Assembly: GCA_025774615.1 (NCBI GenBank)
Contig: JALGVQ010000010.1
Coordinates: forward strand, 1 to 39,836
Reading direction: 5' to 3'
Origin: a bacterium
GTDB lineage: Bacteria; Blakebacterota; Blakebacteria; Blakebacterales; Blakebacteraceae
Length of the DNA stretch: 39,836 nucleotides
Shown: positions 16,838 to 24,563 of the stretch, piece after piece
Layout: each line of letters opens with the position of its first letter
Position numbering within the stretch: position 1 is the stretch's first letter
The notes under the pieces: generated by a model
Told to the model about the DNA's origin: nothing
The model's database searches: none
What the model saw: only the letters and a program-made list of their open reading frames with translations
Program-made: the position numbers and the translations under genes

Positions 16838-17626
16838 TCACCGTTCCAGATCTCTTATCCAGATATTCCTGAAACGGACAGGATCACCGTGATCCTGAAG
16901 TGATATCGGGAGGCGGTCGGCGTGCGCTTCGTACGGCGGACGCTGCTGCCAGACCATCGGGCCGACCGGTTCGGCGTGGTCGTGGATGAGCACTCCGTTA
17001 TGGAAGACCGTGAAGACCGCAGGCGCAAGGAGTCCGCCCTCCTCGCTGAAGCGTGGTCGACGATAGAGGATATCGACCGACTGCCACTGCCCCGGAGGCC
17101 GACAGGCATTCACCAGTGGTGGGTACTGGCCGTAGAGCGCTCCCATCATGCCGTCGGCATAGGTGGTATTCACATACGAATCGAGGACTTGGACCTCGTA
17201 GATCTCCTGAAGGAATATCCCGCTGTTCCCCCTGCCCTGTCCCTCACCCGAGGGGGGATCGGGCATGCAGTATTCCAGATGGAGCTGGCAGTCACCGAAG
17301 AGGTCGCTGGTCGTGATCGCGCCGCCGCGACTCGGGATCTCCATCCAGCCGTTCTCGACCTTCCACGATGCGGGCCCTCCGCGCGATGACTGCCACTTCG
17401 ACAGATCGGTTCCGTTGAAGAGTACTATCGCGTCTGCGGGAGCCGAAACGATCACGTCCCCTGCGACGGGTGGTCCCGGATCCACGACCGGCGGCAGCGG
17501 ACGATCGGGATCATGGATCTTCCAGGCGTATACACCCTCCTGGGGAGCCTGTCCGCCCGCGAAGAGGAACACGCCGGCTACAAGCGCTGCAAGCGCTCCT
17601 CCACCAAATCTCATGAAGCCTTTCAT
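16838..17626 (-). CDS. DUF1080 / 3-keto-disaccharide hydrolase-like protein, exported
   Basis: A member of the DUF1080 (PF06439) family. These have a concanavalin-like jelly-roll fold and some hydrolyse 3-keto-glycosides after oxidation of the sugar ring. Family segments seen are VLFNGTDLSKWQ, a WKVENGWMEI strand, the LHLEYCMP strand, GNSGIFLQ, YEVQVLDSY, the GALYGQYPP loop and WQSVDILYRRPRF. The C-terminal strands end in VRFRNIWIRDLE. ATG 17626 gives a clean signal peptide (MKGFMRFGGGALAALVAGV) and has GGGAG 7 bases upstream; the frame is open 51 bases further but without a ribosome site. It is a single gene, convergent with the kinase (15-base gap) and divergent from the hydroxyproline genes. 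No glycoside 3-dehydrogenase is in the window. Confidence 0.9.
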   Translation of the reverse strand: MKGFMRFGGGALAALVAGVFLFAGGQAPQEGVYAWKIHDPDRPLPPVVDPGPPVAGDVIVSAPADAIVLFNGTDLSKWQSSRGGPASWKVENGWMEIPSRGGAITTSDLFGDCQLHLEYCMPDPPSGEGQGRGNSGIFLQEIYEVQVLDSYVNTTYADGMMGALYGQYPPLVNACRPPGQWQSVDILYRRPRFSEEGGLLAPAVFTVFHNGVLIHDHAEPVGPMVWQQRPPYEAHADRLPISLQDHGDPVRFRNIWIRDLER

Positions 17627-17664
17627 AACAAGCTCCCGGATAACTCCCAATTGTTGAGGGACTG

Positions 17665-17693
17665 CTTCCACCACCATCTTAGATTAGTATAAT
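17665..17693 (+). promoter_or_regulatory. Sigma70-type promoter of the glycyl-radical operon
   Basis: TATAAT at 17688-17693 is preceded 17 bases upstream by a weak -35 (CTTCCA, 17665-17670). Transcription would start near 17700, giving a leader of about 120 bases before the activase gene. On the opposite strand the same site reads TATACT, so it may also drive the divergent DUF1080 gene as a shared bidirectional -10. Confidence 0.55.
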
Positions 17694-17694
17694 G

Positions 17695-17714
17695 CCTGTC
17701 GACAGAATGACAGG
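17695..17714. promoter_or_regulatory. Palindromic operator candidate at the transcription start
   Basis: Directly downstream of the -10 box lies CTGTCGACAG (17696-17705), a perfect 10-base palindrome. It is part of a wider inverted repeat, CCTGTC (17695-17700) with GACAGG (17709-17714). Three CTGTC half-sites fall within 20 bases at the predicted start point, which is where a repressor would block transcription. No regulator gene is adjacent, so the protein that might bind is unknown. Confidence 0.45.
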
Positions 17715-17748
17715 AGTCTCTCTTAATTTCCTCTTTCAGGAGCGCACC

Positions 17749-17805
17749 GTGAAGCGTTTCAGCTGGTATCTGCTCGAGCACCTGCCGCCGGGTCCGCGGC
17801 CGTAA
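17749..17805 (+). CDS. Putative 18-aa proline-rich leader peptide
   Basis: GTG 17749 is preceded by CAGGAG with a 6-base spacer, one of the best ribosome sites in the window. It opens an 18-codon frame that ends in L-P-P-G-P-R-P and then TAA. Four of the last six codons are Pro (CCG), and Pro-Pro-Gly is a classic EF-P-dependent stalling motif. A 5-bp GC hairpin (GCCGC 17784-17788 with GCGGC 17796-17800) covers these codons. The frame stops 16 bases before the activase ATG, which itself has no ribosome site, so the activase may depend on translation of this leader. Because the operon appears to convert hydroxyproline to a proline precursor, a Pro-responsive leader makes sense, but this is inference. 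It could be a chance frame. Confidence 0.4.
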   Translation: MKRFSWYLLEHLPPGPRP

Positions 17806-17821
17806 TGACGTCTGACACGCA

Positions 17822-18757
17822 ATGAGCGTTTCCGGGACAACGGGACTCATATTCGATATCAAGAAGTTCGCCATCCACGACGGACCGGGTATACGCACGA
17901 CCGTATTCTTCAAGGGGTGTCCACTCGGGTGCCTCCTCTGCCATAACCCCGAGAGCCAGTCGTTCAGGCCCGAGATATGGCTGCGTGAAGAGCGATGCAC
18001 CCGGTGTCTCGATTGCCTTGATGTCTGCCAGCAGGAGGCGATAACCCTCGGAGATGAAGGAGCACATATAGATCGCTTGAAGTGCGACCTGGGCGGCGCG
18101 TGCGTGCAGATATGTCCGGTGAATGCCCTTGAGATCGTCGGGCGAACAATGAGCGTTGAGGAAGTGATGGATGAGGTGGAGAAGGACGCGATCTTCTACG
18201 ACCAGTCGGGAGGTGGAGTGACGTTCTCGGGCGGGGAACCGCTGGCACAGCCCGAATTCCTGTCATCACTGCTCCTTGCCTGCCGGGAGCGGGGATTCCA
18301 TACGACCCTCGACACATCCGGCCATACCCCACCGGAGACCTTCCGGAATCTGGCACCACTCGTCGATCTCTTTCTCTACGACCTTAAGCTGATGGACCGG
18401 GATCGGCACTTCGAGTTCACCGGTGTTGTGAACGACCACGTCCTGGAAAATCTGACCTGGCTCGCGGGAGAGGATACTCCGGTGATCCTCCGCTTCCCGC
18501 CGGTACCGGGTTTCAATGACGATGAGGATAACCTCAGGTCGATGGGGGAATTCCTGCGATCGACCGGCAGGATCGATCGGATCGATATTCTCCCCTATCA
18601 CGTGATTGGTGCAGGAAAATATGTTAGATTGGAGAGAGATTATGTGTTGTCCGAAGTAAACCCACCTTCTGCCGACGGTATCTCACGGATCGTCGGCATA
18701 TTGAGGGAATACGATCTTGCCGTAACGGTGCGGGGTGAAGCGTATGGCATTGAGTGA
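17822..18757 (+). CDS. Glycyl-radical enzyme activating protein (radical SAM)
   Basis: This radical SAM enzyme installs the glycyl radical on the partner enzyme encoded next. The SAM cluster Cys33, Cys37 and Cys40 sit in KGCPLGCLLC, after the family phrase FAIHDGPGIRTTVF. A ferredoxin-like insert follows. Its first auxiliary cluster is complete (Cys59, 62, 65, 69), but in the second the expected second Cys is Gly91 (Cys88, Gly91, Cys94, Cys98). GGE (SGGEPLAQ) and other barrel motifs are normal, and the length of 311 residues fits the class. The ATG has no Shine-Dalgarno, in contrast to the short frame upstream. The gene overlaps the glycyl-radical enzyme by 14 bases, so the pair is coupled. 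Oxygen-sensitive chemistry implies anaerobic use. Confidence 0.95.
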   Translation: MSVSGTTGLIFDIKKFAIHDGPGIRTTVFFKGCPLGCLLCHNPESQSFRPEIWLREERCTRCLDCLDVCQQEAITLGDEGAHIDRLKCDLGGACVQICPVNALEIVGRTMSVEEVMDEVEKDAIFYDQSGGGVTFSGGEPLAQPEFLSSLLLACRERGFHTTLDTSGHTPPETFRNLAPLVDLFLYDLKLMDRDRHFEFTGVVNDHVLENLTWLAGEDTPVILRFPPVPGFNDDEDNLRSMGEFLRSTGRIDRIDILPYHVIGAGKYVRLERDYVLSEVNPPSADGISRIVGILREYDLAVTVRGEAYGIE

Positions 18758-21116
18758 CCGGGTCACACGGCTCAGAGAGCAGAGTCTGAACGCAGTCGCC
18801 ACCCTCTCACCAGAGAGGGCCAGGCTTGTAACCGAATTCTACCGGGCAGTTGATCACTCCCTGCCGGCGCCAGCTCAGCGTGGGCTCCTCTTCCGATACA
18901 TCATGGAGAAGAAGGACATCGCCATTCTCGATGGCGAACTGATCGTCGGTGAGCGGGGTCCTTCTCCGAAAGCGACCTCTACCTATCCTGAAGTCTGCTG
19001 CCACTCGATGGATGACCTGGATGTCCTCGATTCCCGTGAAAAGGTCTCCTTCTCCGTGGATGACGAGACCAGGGCGCTTTTCAGGGAGGATTTCATCCCC
19101 TTCTGGGAGGGGAACACCATTCGTGACCGTATATTCGCCGCCATGACAGATGAGTGGAAAGATGCCTACGAGGCCGGCATCTTCACCGAGTTCATGGAAC
19201 AGCGCGCACCCGGACATACCGTTCTCGATGACAAGATCTATCGCAACGGCTTTCTGGACTTCATCAATGACATTAACTATTCTATACAGAGCCTTGATTA
19301 TGATAATGATACAGATGCTTACCGGAGACAACATCAGCTACAGGCCATGGAGGTCGCAGCCGACGCGCTGATCCGGTACGCGACTCGTCTGGCCGATCTG
19401 GCCGATCAACTCGCCTCGTCCGAGAACGCCCCGGGACGGAAGGCGGAGCTGGAGAAAATCGCTTCGGTCTGCCGCAGGGTACCTGCCGATGCACCGCGGG
19501 ATTTCCATGAGGCGCTGCAATACTACTGGTTCGTCCATGTAGGGGTGACCACCGAGCTGAACACGTGGGATGCCTTCAATCCCGGCCACCTCGACCAGCA
19601 TCTCTACCCCTTCTATCGCAGGGGGATCGATGAGGGCACCCTCACCGAGGAACACGCCCGTGAACTCCTGCAGTGCTTCTGGATCAAGTTCAACAATCAG
19701 CCGGCGCCACCGAAGGTGGGGGTGACCGCTGCCGAGAGCAGTACCTACACAGATTTCGCCCAGATCAACTCAGGTGGACTTACCAGAGAGGGTGAGGATG
19801 CCGTCAACGAACTGACCTGGATCATCCTCGATGTGATCGATGAGATGCGGCTCGTTCAGCCCAGTTCATCGGTCCAGCTCAGCAGCTGTAATCCTGATCA
19901 GTTCCTGAAACGAGCCGGTCAGATCATCCGGACCGGGGTGGGACAACCTTCGATTTTCAACGCCGATTTGATCGTCAGGGAACTGGTGCGGCAGGGGAAG
20001 TCACTCGAGGACGCCCGGCAGGGCGGGTCGAGCGGGTGCGTCGAGGTCGGGGCATTCGGTAAGGAGAACTACAACCTCACCGGCTACTTCAATATGCCGA
20101 AGGTCTTCGAGATCACTCTCAACAACGGTATCGATCCCGGAACGGGGAAGCGGATCGGGCTGGAAACGGGAGCCCCCGCGCACTTCACGACCTTCGATGA
20201 GATGCTTGACGCCTACCGGCGACAGATCGAACATTTTGTTGACATCAAGATCGCGGGAAATGAGACAATCGAGCGGATCTGGGCCCGGCACCTCCCCACC
20301 CCCTTCCTCTCACTCCTGATCGATGACTGCATCTGGAACGGGAAGGACTATCATGAGGGTGGGGCCCGCTATAACACCTCCTACATCCAGGGGGTAGGCC
20401 TTGGTACGCTTACCGACGCGGTCACAGCCGTCAAATACCATGTCTACGATCAGGGTGGGGTTGCCTTTGATGAACTGCTGGAAGCCCTGGCCGGTGATTT
20501 CGGGGATCACGAGCGCCTGCGGCATCGTCTCATCGAGAAAACCCCGAAATATGGAAATGATGACGATTACGCCGACGATGTCATGAAGGAACTCTTCGAG
20601 ATCTATTACAACGCCATCGAGGGACGCCCGAACACGAGGGGGGGCCACTACCACATCAATCTCCTCCCGACGACCTGTCACATCTACTTCGGTTCTGTCT
20701 GTGGAGCCAGCGCTGATGGCAGAATGGCCGGGATGCCCCTCTCCGAAGGTGTTTCACCGGTGCAGGGAGCCGATCGCCTCGGCCCCACCGCAGTCCTCAA
20801 ATCGGTCGGCAAGATGGACCACGAGCGCACAGGAGGGACCCTGCTCAACCAGAAACTGACACCCCATCTCCTTGAGGGTGAGAACGGTCTCGATCGTTTC
20901 GTCGATCTTGTCCGTTCTTACTTCCGGATGGATGGACATCACATCCAGTTCAATGTGGTGGACTCCGAGACGCTGAAGCTTGCGCAGGACGACCCGGAGC
21001 AGTACCGCGACCTGATCGTTCGTGTCGCCGGTTACAGCGATTATTTCTGCGACCTGGGGAGGGTCCTCCAGGATGAGATCATTGCCCGTACCGAACACCA
21101 ATCCTTTGGCGGCTGA
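18744..21116 (+). CDS. hypD: Glycyl-radical enzyme, probable trans-4-hydroxy-L-proline dehydratase
   Basis: A PFL-superfamily glycyl-radical enzyme of 790 residues. The radical Gly is Gly763 in RVAGYSDYF and the thiyl Cys is Cys432 in SSGCVEVGAF, with Glu434 two residues on. Compared with my memory of Clostridioides difficile HypD (Phe152, His160, Asp278, Ser334, Cys434, Glu436, Tyr450, Thr645, Gly765), every residue is found here exactly two positions earlier: Phe150, His158, Asp276, Ser332, Cys432, Glu434, Tyr448, Thr643, Gly763. This strongly favours dehydration of trans-4-hydroxy-L-proline to 1-pyrroline-5-carboxylate over PFL, glycerol or choline chemistry. The ATG at 18744 follows GGGGTGA by 5 bases; GTG 18735 is an alternative. 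ProC, which would finish the route to proline, is not in the window. Confidence 0.9.
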   Translation: MALSDRVTRLREQSLNAVATLSPERARLVTEFYRAVDHSLPAPAQRGLLFRYIMEKKDIAILDGELIVGERGPSPKATSTYPEVCCHSMDDLDVLDSREKVSFSVDDETRALFREDFIPFWEGNTIRDRIFAAMTDEWKDAYEAGIFTEFMEQRAPGHTVLDDKIYRNGFLDFINDINYSIQSLDYDNDTDAYRRQHQLQAMEVAADALIRYATRLADLADQLASSENAPGRKAELEKIASVCRRVPADAPRDFHEALQYYWFVHVGVTTELNTWDAFNPGHLDQHLYPFYRRGIDEGTLTEEHARELLQCFWIKFNNQPAPPKVGVTAAESSTYTDFAQINSGGLTREGEDAVNELTWIILDVIDEMRLVQPSSSVQLSSCNPDQFLKRAGQIIRTGVGQPSIFNADLIVRELVRQGKSLEDARQGGSSGCVEVGAFGKENYNLTGYFNMPKVFEITLNNGIDPGTGKRIGLETGAPAHFTTFDEMLDAYRRQIEHFVDIKIAGNETIERIWARHLPTPFLSLLIDDCIWNGKDYHEGGARYNTSYIQGVGLGTLTDAVTAVKYHVYDQGGVAFDELLEALAGDFGDHERLRHRLIEKTPKYGNDDDYADDVMKELFEIYYNAIEGRPNTRGGHYHINLLPTTCHIYFGSVCGASADGRMAGMPLSEGVSPVQGADRLGPTAVLKSVGKMDHERTGGTLLNQKLTPHLLEGENGLDRFVDLVRSYFRMDGHHIQFNVVDSETLKLAQDDPEQYRDLIVRVAGYSDYFCDLGRVLQDEIIARTEHQSFGG

Positions 21117-21163
21117 CGTCGAATAACCGTATCAGCATACTGAATCACGTTATCGGCCCCGTC

Positions 21164-22672
21164 ATGCGGGGACCGTCCAGCTCCCATACTGCCGGAGCGT
21201 ATCATATCGGCAGGCTCATCCGCTCACTGCTCGGAGCCTCTCCGGTGTCCGCGCAATTCCTGTTCGACCCCGATGGTTCATACGGGAAAGTCTACCATGA
21301 ACAGGGAGCAGACCTGGCTTTCATCGCCGGCCTGCTTGGCATCGCACTCACGGATCCACGTTTCCCCTCCATGATCGACCACGCTTCGCAGCACGGTCTG
21401 GAGACCTCCTTCTCATGTGAACCGATCCCCGGGGCTGAACATCCGAACACCGTCGTCATCGAGTGCGCCACCAGTGACGGAACCGCCCTGAGCGTGACCG
21501 CCGAGTCGATCGGGGGAGGTTCTGTCGAGATCACCCGTCTCGGTGACTGGCCGCTGCAGATAAACGGCTGTTATCACGATGTGGTGGTGGAGAGTGAAGC
21601 CGGGCGAGAGGTCGACATCCTTGCCCTGCTTGCCCCTGATGACAATGAAACCGTCGAGATCGAACAGCTGGCGCGAGATGGCCTTTCGCTGCTGCATTGC
21701 CGGCGGTTCGCCCCGCTCGGACGTGATCTGATAGATCAGATCCGCTCGCTCTCCGGGATACGGGAGGTCTGGAACACGGAGCCGTTCTTCCACGTGCAGC
21801 GCGGCCTGCCGATCTTTTCCGATGCTGCCGCAATGGCAACGATGGCGATCGATCGACATATCACTCTGGGAACGCTCGCGCTTGAATATGAATCAGTGCT
21901 CCTTGGTCTGCCCGGTGATGAAGTGCTGGCTGAGATCATCGCCCGCCTCCGTATCATGGAACAATCCGTCATCGAGGGACTGGCATCCGACCTTCCCTCC
22001 ATGCAGCTCCTCAGACCTTCGGCAGGCATGATCATCGACGCGGAGGCCGAGGGGAGGCTGGCTGTCGGAGGAGTACACGCACGGGCCGCGGCCCGCGCGC
22101 TGGCCGTCATGCACGTGAATGCGGGGATGGGTGTGGTATGCGCCGCTCCTACAGCCGGTTCGGCTGGTGTCCTCCCCGCCGTCATCTCGACTATGCGGGA
22201 AGAGAAGGGATTGTCTGACGAAGAAGCCGCATTGGCCCTCCTGGCGGCAGGCGCGATCGGTGTCATCACCGCTGAACGGGCCACCTTCGCCGCGGAAGTA
22301 GCCGGTTGTCAGGTCGAGATCGGTGCCGCGGGAGCGATGGCGGCCGCCGCCGTAGTGGAGGTGGCAGGTGGAACCGCGCGGCAGGCAGCAGATGCCGCGG
22401 CCATCTCGTATCAGAATACCATGGGGTCTGTCTGTGACCTGGTTCAGGGCATGGTCGAGATCCCCTGTCATACGAGGAACGCAACGGCCGCTTCAGGAGC
22501 GTTCGTCTGCGCGGATCTCATCCTTGGGGGATATGAAAACCCCATACCTCTCGATGAAACCATCGATGCAGTGTACGATACCGGCAGGATGCTACCCCCC
22601 GAACTCCGCTGTACGGCACTCGGCGGGCTTGCGGCCGCTCCTTCCGCACGGAATCTGCGACGATTGCGCTGA
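21164..22672 (+). CDS. sdaA: L-serine ammonia-lyase, iron-sulfur-dependent, fused beta-alpha chain
   Basis: This enzyme deaminates L-serine to pyruvate and ammonia. It is a single chain combining the SdaAB-like beta part (GPSSSHTAGA), an ACT-like segment (about 145-210) and the SdaAA-like alpha part with the CAAPTAGSAGVLPAVI loop. The [4Fe-4S] ligands are visible as Cys in AGCQVEIG, SVCDLVQG and EIPCHTRN. The start is a problem. ATG 21164 has no ribosome site and begins inside the conserved N-terminus: in the same frame, the bases just upstream encode ISILNHVIGPV, matching SdaAB proteins, but no ATG, GTG or TTG occurs before the upstream TGA at 21074. A rare start (ATC 21131, ATA 21137 or CTG 21140) or a mutated start codon is likely. 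It follows hypD by 47 bases. Confidence 0.88.
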   Translation: MRGPSSSHTAGAYHIGRLIRSLLGASPVSAQFLFDPDGSYGKVYHEQGADLAFIAGLLGIALTDPRFPSMIDHASQHGLETSFSCEPIPGAEHPNTVVIECATSDGTALSVTAESIGGGSVEITRLGDWPLQINGCYHDVVVESEAGREVDILALLAPDDNETVEIEQLARDGLSLLHCRRFAPLGRDLIDQIRSLSGIREVWNTEPFFHVQRGLPIFSDAAAMATMAIDRHITLGTLALEYESVLLGLPGDEVLAEIIARLRIMEQSVIEGLASDLPSMQLLRPSAGMIIDAEAEGRLAVGGVHARAAARALAVMHVNAGMGVVCAAPTAGSAGVLPAVISTMREEKGLSDEEAALALLAAGAIGVITAERATFAAEVAGCQVEIGAAGAMAAAAVVEVAGGTARQAADAAAISYQNTMGSVCDLVQGMVEIPCHTRNATAASGAFVCADLILGGYENPIPLDETIDAVYDTGRMLPPELRCTALGGLAAAPSARNLRRLR

Positions 22673-22757
22673 GTGCGCCGCACGGATCGATTCCATGCCT
22701 GGTCCCGACCGCAGACGAATGGCATCGCCACAGATCAGAAGGGATGGCTGAGAACAT

Positions 22758-24563
22758 ATGCATCTAGCGGGAATCGACTGGGCCGTCATGGCCGGTTACG
22801 GACTGGTGGCACTCGCCGTCGGTCTCTATTTCGTCAAACGGGCCGGACAGGGAGTCGATGAGTTTTTCCTCTCCGGCCGGAAGCTCCCCTGGTGGCTTCT
22901 CGGCACCTCAATGGTCGCCACGACCTTTTCCACCGACACGCCGAACCTCGTCACGGATATCGTTCGCACGGGAGGAGTAAGCGGTAACTGGATCTGGTGG
23001 GCGTACCTGATCACCGGCATGTGCACCGTCTTCTTCTACGCAAAATTATGGAGACGTTCGGGGGCCCTCACCGATATGGGGTTCTACGAACTGCGCTATT
23101 CCGGTCGCCCCGCCGCTTTCCTCAGAGGATTCAGATCGATCTATCTGGGTGTTTTCTTCAACGTGATGATCATGGCCACAGTGACAATGGCGGCCATCAA
23201 GATCTCCGGAGTCCTGCTCGGCGTCGACAAGTACACTACGGTGGTAGTCTGCGCGACTGTTACAGCGATCTATTCGGCCTCATCCGGACTCTGGGGCGTT
23301 GTCGTCACCGACCTCCTTCTCTTCGTCATCGCAATGATCGGATCGGTCGCCGCAGCCATTTTCGCTCTGCAGCAGCCGGCGGTGGGAGGGCTGAGCGGGC
23401 TGATCTCCAATCCCGCACTCGCGGGAAAACTGAATTTCCTTCCTGATTTCACCGACTGGCATACCCTCCTGCCCGTATTCATTGTGCCGATCGCGGTTCA
23501 ATGGTGGAGCACCTGGTACCCGGGTGCTGAACCGGGTGGAGGCGGGTATGTGGCCCAGAGAATGCTCGCGGCGAGGAACGAGAAAGAGTCGATGTTCTCC
23601 ACACTCTGGTTCAACATAGCCCATTACGCGCTCCGTCCCTGGCCGTGGATACTGGTCGCGCTCTGCTCTCTGCTCGTCTATCCGACCCTCGACTCGATCC
23701 AGGCGGCGTTTCCCAACCTCGATCCGAGCATCATCGGTCACGACCTGGCCTACCCCGCAATGCTCGTCTTCCTGCCTCATGGACTGCTCGGGCTGGCGAT
23801 CGCATCTCTTGCGGCAGCCTACATGAGCACCATCAGTACGCACCTGAACTGGGGTTCATCATATATCGTCGATGACTTCTACCGACGCTTCATCTCCCGT
23901 GACGCCAGTGACCGCCACTACGTGCTGGTCGCGAGGATCTCGACCGTTCTCCTCATTGTTATCGCCTCGGTGGTCTCACTGTGGCTCGAGAACGCTCTGC
24001 AGGCATTCCGCATCCTCCTGCAGATCGGGGCCGGAACCGGTTTGATCTTCCTGTTCAGGTGGTTCTGGTGGAGGATCAATGCTTGGGCAGAGATCGCCGC
24101 AATGATCATCTCGTTCCTCGTAGCGATCTATTTCGAATTCTTCCATGGCACCCTCGGCTTCACCGAGATCCACCCCTCTATGCGCCTGCTGATCGGGGTC
24201 GGCATCACCACCCTCGGCTGGATCACGGTAATGCTGCTCACCAGGCCGGCCAGCCAGGAGACACTTCAGTCGTTCTACGACAAGATTCACCCCCTCGGGC
24301 CGGGATGGAAGAAGGTGGTGGACACAAGCGGCGTTGTTGAAAGCGGTGAGACACTGACCGCTTCCTTCCTCGGCTGGTTCCTGGGAATAGCAACCGTCTA
24401 CTCTGCACTCTTCGGGACCGGGTTCTTCCTCTACGGAAAGACCCTTCTGGGCGTCATCTGCACTCTGGTCTTCGCCGTCTCTACCTGGTTCCTGCTGAAG
24501 TTGCTTCCCGGGCTGGGATTCACCAGTGATGAGAAAAATGCGGATGTCAACCAGTCGGGATGA
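22758..24563 (+). CDS. Sodium:solute symporter (SSS family), probably sugar transporter
   Basis: A 601-residue SSS-family symporter with about 13-14 membrane helices. Family phrases include DEFFLSGRKLPWWLLG after helix 1, STDTPNLVTDIVR, SGLWGVVVTDLLLF and AAYMSTISTHLNWGSSYIV. The STHLNWG segment lies in helix 8, where the sodium-site Ser/Thr of SSS proteins lie. It resembles the sugar (SglT-like) branch more than the first symporter of the window does. It lacks the soluble C-terminal domain of that protein. It begins 85 bases after the serine dehydratase and runs into the nucleotidyltransferase and kinase genes. This is consistent with uptake of a sugar that is then phosphorylated and activated. 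The substrate is not known. Confidence 0.9.
   Translation: MHLAGIDWAVMAGYGLVALAVGLYFVKRAGQGVDEFFLSGRKLPWWLLGTSMVATTFSTDTPNLVTDIVRTGGVSGNWIWWAYLITGMCTVFFYAKLWRRSGALTDMGFYELRYSGRPAAFLRGFRSIYLGVFFNVMIMATVTMAAIKISGVLLGVDKYTTVVVCATVTAIYSASSGLWGVVVTDLLLFVIAMIGSVAAAIFALQQPAVGGLSGLISNPALAGKLNFLPDFTDWHTLLPVFIVPIAVQWWSTWYPGAEPGGGGYVAQRMLAARNEKESMFSTLWFNIAHYALRPWPWILVALCSLLVYPTLDSIQAAFPNLDPSIIGHDLAYPAMLVFLPHGLLGLAIASLAAAYMSTISTHLNWGSSYIVDDFYRRFISRDASDRHYVLVARISTVLLIVIASVVSLWLENALQAFRILLQIGAGTGLIFLFRWFWWRINAWAEIAAMIISFLVAIYFEFFHGTLGFTEIHPSMRLLIGVGITTLGWITVMLLTRPASQETLQSFYDKIHPLGPGWKKVVDTSGVVESGETLTASFLGWFLGIATVYSALFGTGFFLYGKTLLGVICTLVFAVSTWFLLKLLPGLGFTSDEKNADVNQSG

Noticed and set aside
17265-17657. Plus-strand frame over the DUF1080 gene
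   Set aside because: It is antisense to a protein with clear family motifs and signal peptide.
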